Shown: one piece after another, positions 43,517-54,664 of the stretch
Layout of the letters: every line of letters begins with the position of its first letter
How positions within the stretch are numbered: the first letter of the stretch is position 1
Assembly (NCBI GenBank): GCA_030386875.1
Contig: CM059558.1
Span: 4,597,501 to 4,661,500, forward strand
Source: Morinoia aosen
Taxonomy: Eukaryota > Arthropoda > Malacostraca > Amphipoda > Talitridae
Direction: 5' to 3'
DNA length: 64,000 nt
Program-made: the position numbers and the translations under genes
Notes under the pieces: model-generated
What the model was told of the DNA's origin: nothing
Databases searched by the model: none
The model's input: the letters and a program-made list of their open reading frames with translations, nothing else

Positions 43517-44485
43517 GCTCTCATCGGTGAGTACCACTCTGTTTTTGTATATGTACTGTAATGTCAATTAAGATTCATTAATTTCTTGTGTTTATGTATC
43601 CCATGGAGGTGAGCCAACCCCTCAATTCCGAGAACCTCATCTTCTTGTTAATGAAATGTTAACAAGAGGAGACGGCCACGTTTTCTCGTGACACTAATGT
43701 CGATAATCTGTTCACAGGAATCATTACTACAATGTTGTCTGATACTAGAATGACTAGGAGAGGTAAGCAAGAAACCTATTCGATGACTCCGACCTGCATG
43801 TTCAGCAACCCTGACGTAAAGTGCTCGGTGGGTGGAACCCACATGCTGCGATGCGCAATGCGCACAACTGAAATTATAGACGAGGGAAGATCGCATGCCG
43901 GTCGGGAGCACATCTTTAAATCTAAAAAATGATGCATTGGTACGCTTGTTCACTAAAGTAATACGAAAGGAAATATCCGGGAAAAATGTAGACAAAAACA
44001 TTAAAAGATCTTTTCTCCACTTTTCCGATTGATATCCAAAATATGGCAACACACAATAACTATAGTTTAGAGCTTGAACACGAGATTTTGGAATAAAATT
44101 ACTGCTCAGGAATTTATTAATGGCACGAGAAATAACAGAATGTGGATAACCATTAGCTGTAAAATATGACTGCAAAAAAGTAAATTCCTTATGGAGGTGA
44201 GTGTAATTCGAACAAATATTATAGGCACGAGTAATAAGGGTTGAAATGCTATTCAGTTTGAATCTCTTGCAACAGAAACTAAAGTAACTTAGACCTAATC
44301 CGGAGAATGTTTGTTTTCTGTAGACTGAGGTTATGAATTTATTACCCGATCGGTGAACATTGATATCAAGATAATTTAATTGGTTAATATTTTCCAGACC
44401 TAAATTGAATTTGATATTGGGATGCCTGGAATTGAAATATTGAAGAAAGGAATGTAGTACTGTTGCATAAGGGTGGACATATGAG
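43517..44485 (-). pseudogene. Penelope-like element fragment: RT fingers to GIY-YIG
   Basis: On the minus strand the frame is open from about 44485 to 43648. It reads FLQYFNSRHPNIKFNLGLEN, LDINVHRSGNKFITSVYRKQ, TFSGLGLSYFSFCCKRFK, YCVLPYFGYQSEKWRKDLL, SFFRFKDVLPTGMRSS, VYNFSCAHCASQHVGSTHRA. These are the PLE motifs 'VYRK.TF.GLG', 'LPYFG.QSEK' and the GIY-YIG domain, in which Tyr of YIGST is replaced (QHVGST). The catalytic YADD region would lie upstream, beyond 44485, where LINE sequence begins, so the element was cut there. Below it, its 3' flank was hit by the copia element. Confidence 0.8.
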
Positions 44486-44554
44486 TATGAAAGAACTTAA
44501 AAATTACAGACCAATTGGCTGACACTGTATGTATGTAAGATCTTTTGTGGTATT

Positions 44555-45185
44555 TTGAATGAGACAATGAAAAATTTAGTTGAGGAATTAGGAGTCCTGG
44601 GTGATGAACAGAATGATTTTAGGCAGGATAGACGTGGGGAGGATAATTTGTTTGTAGTAAGTGAAATAATTGAGCGAATGAGGAAGGATGATAGGAAAGT
44701 ATATATAGCATTCCTGGATATTGAAAAGGCGTATGACAGAGTGGATCAGGTTAGGCTCTTTGAAATTTTGAGAAAAGTTGGGTTTAGCAGAAAAATAGTA
44801 AAAATTGTACAAAGTCTGTATGAGAACACAAGCGCTATCCACAGGTGAGGAAATTTGGAAACAGGGCAAGTGAGGAGTGTTAGAGAAGTGAGACAGGGCT
44901 GGACTCTAGACGTCTCCCCTGTTGTTTAGATTGTACACAGAAAAATTAGCAGTTCGACTGAGAATGAGTGGCTTAGGACTGAAAGTTAGTAATGAGAGAC
45001 TGAGTTGTTTGTTGTTTGCTGATGATGTGATTGTGGTTAGTAAATGTGGACATGAACTGCAAAGGATGCTTGACATTGTGAATGGATATAGTACAGATTT
45101 CAAGATGAACTTTGGTGCCGAAAAAAGTATGGTTATGGTTATAAATATTGATGAGACTGATAGAGACAGACTGGAATATTCGTGA
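44555..45185 (+). pseudogene. LINE reverse transcriptase domain, frameshifted
   Basis: Part 1 (44555-44848) reads LGVLGDEQNDFRQDRRGEDN, then VYIAFLDIEKAYDRVDQ, the RT palm motif A (FLDIEKAYD). Part 2 (44922-45185) reads LYTEKLAVRLR and LLFADDVIVVSKCGHELQRM, motif C (FADD), then FKMNFGAEKSMVMV. Between them, around motif B ('VRQGW TLDVSP'), the frame is lost by small indels. The family is one of the arthropod LINEs with an 'AFLDIEKAYDRV' motif. I do not assign a clade. Confidence 0.8.
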
Positions 45186-45412
45186 AATCAGAATATATAG
45201 AACAAAAGAATACAAATATCTTGGTTGTATGATAAGTGAAGATGGATGCACTAGAGTTTAGGGTGAGAAAGTGGCAAAAGCAATGCAGTGGAGTGGACGG
45301 TTAAGTAGTTTGGCCAGATACAGAGCAAACATGTGTGAATGTGAGTGAGAAGAATGTGGAAGTATGTTGCTGTATCTAGTGTCATGTATGGTAAGAGTGC
45401 TCTTGCCTATAA

Positions 45413-45944
45413 GCACAGGGTCCAATCTCGCAGGATTTCTACACCTCCCTGCCCTCTCCCTCCACCTCCAAGCAGCTACAGCACCACCTCCAAGCAGTCA
45501 CAAAAATGTTAGGGTAAATTAATTTAGGTTAGGTTAAGTTAAGTTAAGTTAGGTTAAGAGGTTAGGTTAAGTTAGGTTAGGTTGGGTTAGGCTAGGCCAA
45601 ATTCAGTTGGTGTGAAGTTGACTTGAAAAAGTTTAAAAATGCCTGTTTTTGCGTGCCAAGATGGAGGGTCGAATAGCCAAACACCAGCGGTCGTTGTAAA
45701 AACTTATTATAATGATTGAATACAGGTTAACTTTGGTATTCCGCTGTAGTATCCACTTACTAAGTACTTGTAGTGGTTATATTGCAGTGAATAATAATGG
45801 ATGTATAACGAACAGATAGTTTAATAAACCTCAGTAGTACTACATAGTTCAATAATTGGCGCGAATGGCAACTTTATGTAGGTACTCGGAGGTGGAGGGA
45901 GAGGGTTGGGCCGTGTAGAAATCCTGCGAGATTGGACCCTGTGC
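45413..45944. mobile_element. MITE with perfect 32-bp TIRs, 532 bp, inserted in the LINE
   Basis: The ends GCACAGGGTCCAATCTCGCA (and 12 more bases) are perfect inverted copies over 32 bp, and the similarity goes on imperfectly to about 57 bp (CTCTCCCTCCACCTCC). The outside shows TGCCTATAA on the left and TGCCTGGAA on the right, a likely 9-bp target duplication with two changes. The LINE reading frame (LAWNGS) supports the right-hand version. 9-bp duplications suggest a Mutator-like element; 8 bp (hAT) is not excluded. No transposase inside. Confidence 0.85.
45511..45597 (+). repeat. Degenerate TTAGG (insect telomere-type) repeats inside the MITE
   Basis: TTAGGTTAGGTTAAGTTAAG is followed by about ten more 5-base units, mostly TTAGG or TTAAG, one TTGGG. 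The period is 5. TTAGG is the usual insect telomere repeat, so this is an interstitial telomere-like tract carried inside a transposon. Confidence 0.8.
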
Positions 45945-46697
45945 TGCCTGGAATGGAAGTGATCTTGAAAAGCTGGAAGTAATACAAAATAAGGTAAGAC
46001 GTTTAGCATTGGGTGCTCCAAAATGGACAGCTACAAAATCTATTAGAGGTGACCTAGGGTGTAGCCTATTTTCAGAAAGAATGATGAAAGCGGTGCTTTA
46101 TTATAAGGTGAGAATTGAAAAAATGCAGAATAGCAGATGGGTAAAGCGAATTTTTTAATGGAATCTGAGTGTAAGCTATTGGCAGAAAGTGTGTTGGGGG
46201 CATACAAGGAAACTTAGTATGCATAAGATTATTCATGTTAGAATTGGAAGACCTGTTATGACTGGAGTTTAATAAATGTTGGAGGTGTAGGGCTTGAGTG
46301 GGACTGCAAGCGGTGGAAAAAAGAGATTGAGAAGCAAACAAAAGAGTAGGGATTGAATAAGTGGAAGCTTAACATGATGCGGAAGCCTACACTTAACTGG
46401 CATATGAAAAAGGAAGCACCTAAGTTTGAGATGTTCTATGATGGTAGTTTTGGAAGTCAACTCTTGTTTGCTGTGAGATGTAAGTCAATGAGTGTGAACA
46501 AACGTACATGGAGGTGGAATGAGAATAATAACAGATTATGTCGGCAGTGTCATAGTGTAGTGGAGGAAACAGTTATTCATTTTGTGCTGAAATGTAGTAG
46601 GTATGAGCAAGAAAGAGAGAGTTTTATGAATGTGGTGTTTGAGCAGTATGGAGGAATGAGTGGTATGCCAGATGTGCTGAAGATGATTGCGGTATGA
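45945..46697 (+). pseudogene. LINE C-terminal part with CCHC motif
   Basis: It resumes after the MITE with WNGSDLEKLEVIQNKVRRLA, then LGAPKWTATKSIRGDLG and, after frame breaks, a 114-codon frame (46353-46697) with CRQCHSVVEETVIHFVLKC, the zinc motif common at the end of LINE ORF2 proteins. Confidence 0.75.
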
Positions 46698-46760
46698 GCT
46701 GTATTGTTGGATTGGATCAGGAGTGTAATTTGAGTATCATTGAAGCTATGAAAGTTTTTA

Positions 46761-47890
46761 TTTTACGTGCCTGGAGTAAAAGACAGTGACTGGTATGAGC
46801 CAGTCATGTAAAGTGGGCTGTAATAACCCAGCATGCCTGGGGGTGGTGTCTAGACGTACTGGTTATCCCAGTGATGCCATCAAATGTCAGTTGTGACAAG
46901 GATTGGTGGATCCCGAATAGTATTGGACAAGTCTGGTACACAGGCGCTGAACCCTTTGTGTGAATATTGTATTGAGGAGGGAATTGTAGGCCGTTACAAA
47001 AGCCCCGAAGCTGTCGGCCCTCAATTTCAAGTTCAAGTTCAAGTCCAAGTCCCTACTTCCTATACAAGGATGAAATGTCGACATCAGATATTGAAAATAA
47101 TTTGAACTTTCACGAGCATAGGCTTCATCTGCAGGTTTTTTAATTCGAATCGTGACTTGTGTGTTCAATTTAGGTAATGAATTGTACAACCTGTTATCTA
47201 CACGTGATATTGGTGAACTAATGTAGTGATTGACTGTTTTGGTCCTCAAAATAGATGATAATTCCTAGATGATAATTCTTTATATATTCCATATTTAATT
47301 TAAATTGTGTAAGTCATGAAAAATCATTAAAAAAATGTCGTTTTCTTTTGTGTTTTTTTAATATTTCATGACTCACTAGGACAAAAGAATGTGCACGTAA
47401 AAAGAGACATTCGTTTCTTAATTCATTGCCGTGAGTGTTTAGGAAGGTATTTTTGCGATTGATATTATTCAGCCTAATATTTATTATTGTCTCACTGCAA
47501 AAAAATTAAAAATCGAAATAAATCCGAGTGACGCTTATAACCAGTATTCATGATATAAATATAATATAAATTCATGAAACTCATTTATGTACACGTAAAT
47601 GAATTTAAAATGTATTTATGGACATTTACATGAACATAGCACTTAGCAATGAAGTTTGATGAAAATATTTATCACTCTAGTTCTCTCAAAGATCCTAATT
47701 CCCAGCTCCGTCTGTGCCAAATTTCCCGGTTTAGGATCACCAATTCCCGTTCAGGTGCAGCTAGCAGGGCAGCCTCAGTGACAGTTGGTCACTTCGATAA
47801 TACTTCAATCGATCAGAGGAAACTGTAATCCCATCCGTATCATACATGTAACATGAATGCCTACAGTGAACGTAGCTGTTGTATGAAAAT
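46761..47890. other. LINE 3' end and unassigned DNA
   Basis: The LINE 3' untranslated region probably ends near 46880. A (TTCAAG)n-like run of about 28 bases lies at 47027-47055. The rest is AT-rich without features; the minus-strand frame at 46887-47249 is not recognised. Confidence 0.45.
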
Positions 47891-47892
47891 GT

Positions 47893-48082
47893 ATGAGCTC
47901 CGTACCTACACCAGCACCGTACCTACACCAGCACCGTACCTACACCAGCACCGTACCTACACCAGCACCGTACCTACACCAGCACAGTACCTACACCAGC
48001 ACCGTACCTACACCAGCACCAGCACCGTACCTACACCAGCACCGTACCTACACCAGCACCGTATCTACACCAGCACCGTAAC
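47893..48082 (+). repeat. Minisatellite, 17-bp unit CACCAGCACCGTACCTA, about 11 copies
   Basis: Almost perfect array with one CACCAG duplication near 48015. Because the unit is not a multiple of three, every frame cycles through the same peptide. Frames here (PAPYLHQHRTYTSTV) are not genes. Confidence 0.95.
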
Positions 48083-48189
48083 AACTGATGTCTTAATATA
48101 TAAAATAAAAAGAAAACGGTAATGTATTGATTTCTACATATATGATAATTCAAAGAACGATAATAACGCAAACAGCATCAACGATGGTG

Positions 48190-48880
48190 GTTCGCGCGTT
48201 GATGTTCAGTTGAATTCAACACTGAAGTGAAATACTACTTCACATGGACTTTGATAGCTCTATTTAAAATAACTTAGTCATCCATGTAAGAAGAGGTGAA
48301 ATGTTTTTAAATTTTATGAGATGATATTAGAAATACGATAAAAACTGCGATAAAAAATAAACTTGCTGAAACTTTCATAAGACTGAATTTTCAATCATAT
48401 CAATGTTTGGCAATAAACTGACATATATGTGAAGTCGTCAAGTTCATTTTCCTAAAATTTAAGCGAAGCGAAGCCAATTGGCTGTAAGCGACGTGTGTTT
48501 GATTTATTATCAAATTTATATATTTTTGTAGCCTATTCGGCTCATATCGCTGTAGTTCTACCGTAGAGATGGCGTAAGGTGGATACCTTAACGTGCACGC
48601 TACTTCCGATGAGGTACAAGATGCACTGAAAGGAAGCTGTTCGCTTGAGTTAGTCCGTCATGTAAGTAACCGACTTCCTAAACACAAACCTGTGCTCAAT
48701 TTCTGCGAGCTGCCGCCATTTTGCGGTGCAGCTTACTGCCTGAATGTTGAATGCTGCATCGTTTGGCCGTGAGTGATGAGACAAATGAGGGCTGATGGCG
48801 GGGATGAATGTTAGTTAATAACTTTTGAACAGTTGCCGTGAACACAACGCCTGCAGACGCAGTAACTAGTAAAAAATTTA
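48190..48880 (+). repeat. Dispersed repeat M, copy 1 (one 32-bp unit)
   Basis: Starts near GTTGATGTTCAGTTGAATTC. It contains GTGCAGCTTACTGCCTGAAT and ends CCGTGAACACAACGCCTGCA followed by GACGCAGTAACTAGT, one unit of the 32-bp minisatellite. The same order is found in copy 3, and inverted in part in copy 2. Confidence 0.75.
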
Positions 48881-49770
48881 GTAAAACACATTTCAAACTG
48901 AACAATTGGTAGGCCCTATAATATTTTTATTATTTTCACTTTCAACAAAATATGGTCATTTAACTTCTAAAAACCTACGAGAGCAACTGTACTATTTTTC
49001 AGAGTGAGTGAGTTGGCTGTGTGTTTATTCATGTTGTTAGTGAATGGGAGGAAGCTTTCGTGTTGACTTGTGTTCCGTTGTAAGGAATGTTGATGTCTTG
49101 ACTGTTTTGTTGTTGTTGTTCTTGTTACTATTTTCACTTTCGTATTTCTATTATAATGTGTTGCTTTTTTTCATCTAGCTGTTGTTTAAAATCATCTTTT
49201 ACGTAACGATTTAACAATCACTATCATCATAGTAATTTACGCCAAATGGCCATGTAATTCCTCCCTTATAGTTGCCCTAGCCAACAACATAATATTTTGC
49301 ATCGCGTTATAGGTCGTCGTGAGACCAGTGCATCTAAACAGGAGGTTGGTGATCCTAAGACGGTGTCGGGTCGGGATTTCTTTTGTTGTTATTCGTGTTG
49401 TTATCAATGTGGGAAAGCCCACCTAAGATACTGCTGCCTTTATAACGCGCTGTAATACCAGGCCGTGAGGCATTCAGAGACAGTCGAGAGCAGCCACCGC
49501 CGGGTTTGCGGCGTGTGCCAGTGGCACAGCGGTGCTGGGCGCTGCCCGCCCGTGTGCCGTTCATTGTATTCCTTATATCTAAGCACATCACTCCAATAAA
49601 GTATCATCGCGATCTGAGTGTCACTCTACCTCCCCCTTCTTACGCAAAATATACTTAGACGATCCCTAGAACCGAACCTGTCTGTGAGACACTAGCTAGG
49701 ACCTCAGGAAATAACATCCGTGATGAAACCGGGAGCCCCCAAACCCTACAACAGGAAATTTGGCGTAGCG
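48881..49770 (+). mobile_element. Possible LTR (solo), ends uncertain
   Basis: A GC-richer block at 49300-49755 has CCAATAAAGTATCATCGCG (a poly(A) signal context, 49590) and ends ACCCTACAACA before GGAAATTTGGCGTAGCGG. The order of poly(A) signal, U5-like tail and a TGGCG-type priming site suggests an LTR. I could not find the left end or a partner LTR. Confidence 0.35.
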
Positions 49771-50200
49771 GATGTCCTGAACATGTGTTCATGTATTACA
49801 ATGACGCCAAAAGTACAATGATAATAACTCTAATCATGATATAGTGAAATGACGAGCAATGAAAAGAGTACCAAAGTTACACGACATTATTTCAATGCAC
49901 AAATCAAATTTCCATAGTTATCCTTCGAAAATGTGGAACACTAGCTCAGCTTGTATGCTTAATATGATGTCACATAACTTAAATTTCCATGAATAGAGAA
50001 TTAATTCTAAAACAATAGCTTTCGATTCAATTTATTTAAACCATCATTGTTTGAGTCATCCAATAAGGCATAAAAGTTTTTCTCAAATTCAACAACGTCA
50101 ACTTTAGAAAGTGAAATTTTGATCTAGTCTGTGAGGCAGAGCGCAACGCGCGTTTGCCTGAACGTATAAATTATGTGAGCCGATGTCGGCTGCCCCAATA
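49771..50200. other. No feature seen
   Basis: AT-rich sequence between the possible LTR and repeat M copy 2. Confidence 0.5.
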
Positions 50201-50249
50201 CGAGTTGACTCGCGCTACAGCGAGGGGGGAGTGTAGCGTGTGTGTTGGT

Positions 50250-50545
50250 GTGTCCTGTGGTGTTGTTGTCTGCCACTAGTTACTGCGTCTGCAGGTGTTG
50301 TTGTCTGCCACTAGTTACTGCGTCTGCAGGTGTTGTTGCCTGCCACCAGTTACTGCGCCTGCAGGAGTTGTGTTCACGACAGCTGTACTATAGATGTTAA
50401 CCAACAACTATCCCCACCATCACCGGCCAAAACGTCTCATTACTCATGGCTAAACGCTGCAAATTTGAACATTCAGGCAGTAAGATGTGCAGGAAAATGG
50501 CGGCGTGCTGGCAGAAACTAATCACAGGTTGGTGTTCAGGAAGTC
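50250..50545 (-). repeat. Dispersed repeat M, copy 2, inverted, about three 32-bp units
   Basis: Units GTCTGCCACTAGTTACTGCG at about 50267, 50305 and 50338 are followed by GTTGTGTTCACGACAGC, 'CATTCAGGCAGTAAG' and 'AAATGGCGGCGTGCTGGCAG', the reverse complement of the end of copies 1 and 3. Its frame MLLPATSYCACRS... is a product of the repeat. Confidence 0.75.
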
Positions 50546-50960
50546 AAACAGCTCAACCACTAGCCATACTCAACCAAACAGCTCTCATGCATCTCGTACC
50601 CCGTCGTATGTATGGAAAACATCAACTATCCCACCTATCCCCACGCTATGCGATACGCTGTAAGGAGAGACAATTGGCTGTAAAGATATTTAGTGTCCGA
50701 GCTGGGCACATTTCATGGGGGAATAGATAATTAGTTTGTCCACTTAAATTTATCTATTTGAATTCGGAAGGTAGAAATATTGAACATGTTATTGCAAAAC
50801 ATCAACAGAATTGAAAAATCGGTCTATGACAAGTTTCAATAAATTAATTTTTGTTTGCATTTATTATCGCATTTTAGCATTGTTTCACACAAAATCTGAG
50901 AAACCTTTTTCCGCCAGCCATGGCTTGCTAAATTATTGTCGTATTGAATTACAATAGTTC
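50546..50960. other. No gene seen
   Basis: Short frames only. AT-rich from 50730. Confidence 0.45.
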
Positions 50961-50964
50961 AATT

Positions 50965-52505
50965 CCACTGATGTCGTGTTGATGTTGAGTGGATGTGAAA
51001 CATAAGTGAAGAACTACTCCATATGAATTTCGATGACTCAATTTTAAAATAATTTAGTTAGGCATGAATTTTAAAACTTACTACACGATTTTGTTTGGAA
51101 TAATTATGAAATATGATAGAAAATGATAACGAGAAACAATTACATGAACTTATAATAGACTGAATTTTCAATTATGTTAATGATTTACATACATCTGATA
51201 AAAGTATATCCAGTTGTCGAACTCATATTTCTAAAATTGAGCTGGAACACAGCCAACTCTAAATAGGTTGTTAGATGATTTTATATAGAGTTCTTCTATT
51301 TTTAGAGCCTAATGCGGCTCACTAAGATGTAGGCCTTCAATGGAAGTTGGTCAGTTGGTACTTTTTAACGTGATCGTCATCTTCTGGTATGTTGAAAATG
51401 CTCTGTAGAAAGCTGATTACTTGAGTTAGGTGAGAACTCGACTTCCCAAACACAAACCGTTAGTCAGTGTCTGCCAGCACGCCGCCATGTTCCTATGCAG
51501 CTTACTGCCTGATTATTCAAAGTTGCCTCGTTTGCCCAGTTTTATTCCCTGCGCAGCTCTCGAAAAATGCATGAATTAATCAACTAATAAATAATTTATA
51601 AAATATAAGCTAACTTGCAGTAGCTCAATCAATGCGTTTATCGGAAGTGGATCTCCTGCAAAAATTAATGAACATCACTGGGTCACTTTAGCCGTAGGTA
51701 ATGTGACATGTTAGCTGATGGTGGTGGGGATATTGTCGGTTGACCGTAGTACAGGTGCCGTGAACACAACACCTGCAGACGCTGTAACTAGTGGCAGACA
51801 ACACCTGCAGACGCGGTAACTAGTGGCAGACCACAACACCTGCAGACGCTGTAACTAGTGGCAGACAACACCTGCAGACGCAGTAACTAGTGGCAGACAA
51901 CACCTGCGGACGCAGTAACTAGTGGCCGACAACACCTGCGGACGCAGTAACTAGTGGCAGACAACACCTGCGGACGCAGTAACTAGTGGCAGACAACACC
52001 TGCGGACGCAGTAACTAGTGGCAGACAACACCTGCACGCAGTAGCTAGTGGCAGACAACACCTGCACGCAGTAGCTAGTGGCAGACAACACCTGCGGACG
52101 CAGTAACTAGTGGCAGACAACACCTGCGGACGCAGTAACTAGTGGCAGACAAAACCTGCACGCAGTAGCTAGTGGCAGACATCACCTGCGGACGCAGTAA
52201 CTAGTGGCAGACAACACCTGCAGACGCTGTAACTAGTGACAGACAACACCTGCAGACGCAGTAACTAGTGGCAGACAACACCTGCAGACGCAGTAACCAG
52301 TGGCAGACAACACCTGCAGACGCGGTAACTAGTGGCAGACAACACCTGCAGACGCAGTAACTAGGGGCAGACAACACCTGCAGATGCAGTAACTAGTGGC
52401 AGACAACACCTGCAGATGCAGTAACTAGTGGCAGACAACACCTGTAAACGCAGTAACTAGTGGCAGACAACAACACCTGCAGACGCAGTAACTAGTGGCA
52501 ACTGC
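50965..52505 (+). repeat. Dispersed repeat M, copy 3, with expanded minisatellite
   Basis: The body (50965-51770) follows copy 1 (GTTGATGTTGAGTGGATGTG, TGCAGCTTACTGCCTGA, GGTGCCGTGAACACAACACC). The end is expanded into a long array. Between them an extra piece of about 100 bp (51545-51700) is not present in copy 1. Confidence 0.75.
51771..52500 (+). repeat. Minisatellite, 32-bp unit, about 23 copies
   Basis: The unit is ACAACACCTGCAGACGCAGT followed by AACTAGTGGCAG. There are CGGACG, CAGATG and shortened CACGCAGTAG variants. Variants group together (CGG types in the middle, CAG types at both ends), as expected of local duplications. Confidence 0.97.
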
Positions 52506-52539
52506 GACTACACTCTTGCAAATCTTATTTTGGGCAGGA

Positions 52540-53060
52540 CAACCCAGCGATTTTTAAATTTTGATTCGATTGGTCTGAAATTCAGCCAGTGACTGTTCGT
52601 TTTGAAAAAAGACACATTTTACTCGTACAACTTCTTCGATTTAGGTCTTAGTTTCTGGAAAAATTCGAAATGTTAGGTTTTAGTTCATTTTTATAAATAT
52701 TTCAAAAGAATAGAAGTCAATGACTCCTTATGTTAAAACAAATTCAAAGGCAGGTTTGAAATCCTTGTAACATTTCAAACAAACTAACAGTTCCGAATCT
52801 CCTACTTTCTATTTCGCTTTATTTTGATGTGGAATTTTCTATCACTTGCTAAAATGTTCCAAATTTTATGTATTGAACCGTGAAAAAAGAAATAAAATAT
52901 ATAAATTGGGAACTCGGGGCCTGTTAGTTTGTTAGAAATGCTCCAAGGATTTTAAAACATTTTTTTAGTGGGAATACTCACTGACTTCTATTCTTTTTAA
53001 GTTGAAAAAGAGGTTTTTGACAAAAGTTTTACCTACAGGCAAAAAAATACATTTGTGTTG
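52540..53060. mobile_element. Foldback repeat, family F, copy 2
   Basis: An inverted pair, GAAATCCTTGTAACATTTCAAAC (52755-52778, read from minus as GTTTGAAATG..AAGGATTTC) and GTTAGAAATGCTCCAAGGAT (52931-52950), with TCAGCCAGTGACTG (52583) and TATTCTTTTGAAATATTT-type flanks. The blocks correspond to copy 1 at 31310-32305. Confidence 0.55.
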
Positions 53061-54660
53061 AAGTGTAATACATTTTTTCACTTCAATGCTGTATTCATGT
53101 TGTACCATCATCTACAAATAATATGCTTGCATAATTTCAGATCATCACTGTAAATTGCATGTCATACACGTATAATAAATTAAACTAAAGTAATTCATTT
53201 CAATTAATTATTAATGGAACTTATTTTATTTCTTTACCATCAGTGTTATCTTCGCTAATTTTATGATCAGTATTATTCAGTGAAATTTTCGTTATTGTCT
53301 TCACTGTAATTATTGAGAATTGAACCAAATCTGCCGCTGGGTTAAAACTTAGCACTCATAAATTAATGGGCTATACTTGCGTCCATAGAGGTTGGAGTTA
53401 AGGGGACCGGTAACGGCTTGGATAAGTTTGGGTGGGTAGGTTTAGGTTAGGCAGCGTTTCTGTGATGTCGACAGTGAGCGAAATCATTGAACGGCTCAAG
53501 TAAAAACAGGTAAATTGAAATGAAAACCTAAACATAAGTTTAGATTTCAATTATGGTAGCTATTCTCGTATTTATTATTCTGACCATCACAATGAGTTTG
53601 AGAGTAATTGTAAAATCGTTACCTAGAACGATTAGAACCAGTAATGACAGTACAATATACAGCAATGCATAAGATCATACACAAAAAAAAACGAAATTGG
53701 CGACAGCAAAAAACACTCAATGCATCGATGGGGCTCACAACAGGCACACAAGTCAACGTGACAGCTATTTCTAGTCCATCAAACCCGTTCGAAAAAAAAT
53801 AATATCCATTTTAAATATTTTTGTTACCGTATAAATTTTTATAATATATATATCAACCAAATTGCATTATAAACTGTTTTAAACATGAATAAAGACAAAT
53901 TTTGAACATTAAATTTATTACTAAATACATACCAAGATTTTAGAGTTCAATTTTCCATGTTTTATATCAATTGATATCAGTTTACCAATTGAATTTATGA
54001 GTTTTCATATTTGAGAACGGATTACGTCATGCAGCGATGTTAGTGTCCAAATGTTGTATTCTTTTCTGATTTATTTTATAAATTTTGGAGCCGTCGAAGG
54101 CTACTTGCACAACTGGAACTATGTCGCAGAATCGCCCGTACGTCTAAGTTTTGGCGTTTTTCCGAGTATACCTGTGGTGGAGGAATTGTAGGCGAGCTTG
54201 GGTTGTGAAGATTATTTTGTGATTGAGAACTTCTACAGGCATGATGATTTGTGCTACAGTCGATATGCCTATATACACTACAATAGGCACGCTTCTACCA
54301 ATCCTTGCCAGTTCCTTCTAGCGCACCAAGAGCTCTCTGTGCATCTAATGCGTTCAATAAACAAAAAGCTTTATTTAACCACAGGCAATACTAACAACAT
54401 GCAGAATACAATTGGAATGATCAGAAACTAATGATAGTTCTCAGCTCTTCATCACAATTTACGGTTACAAAAGACATTCTACAAACACGGCGTGTGCATA
54501 GTACTCGACACACAGGCTTTATTTACGCAGGCATTTGCTTTGTTTGAGATCATGCCTGGCCTGCCGTTACCGCTTCCTTATTGGCGATGACCCACGGATG
54601 TAGGAGCGATGTGTTGATATGCAGCGTAGATATCTGGATAATGCGTTGGTTTCGTGGCGC
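53061..54660. other. No gene identified
   Basis: AT-rich. GGTAGGTTTAGGTTAGGCAG at 53438 is a short TTAGG-like stretch. A 77-codon frame at 54198-54431 has no recognisable motif. Confidence 0.45.
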
Positions 54661-54664
54661 TCGG

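Larger units (their letters stand above)
44486..46760 (+). mobile_element. Decayed LINE, split by a MITE
   Basis: From MKELKNYRPI at about 44492 the plus strand follows a non-LTR RT in shifting frames up to a CCHC end at about 46690, then a short 3' untranslated region. The frames break several times. The MITE at 45413-45944 interrupts the block 'SVMYG.SALA|WNGSDLEKLEVIQNK'. Confidence 0.8.

Noticed and set aside
43297..43530. Plus-strand frame of 77 codons duplicated at 37018
   Set aside because: Antisense frame in the two LTRs of the copia element.
46887..47249. 120-codon minus-strand frame
   Set aside because: Passes through the TTCAAG run and has no motif that I recognise.
47853..48122. 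Frames with repeated YLHQHRTYTSTV peptides
   Set aside because: Translation of a 17-bp minisatellite; not coding.
51771..52500. Resemblance to a CRISPR array (regular 32-bp repeats)
   Set aside because: There are no variable spacers; units follow each other directly in a eukaryotic transposon context.
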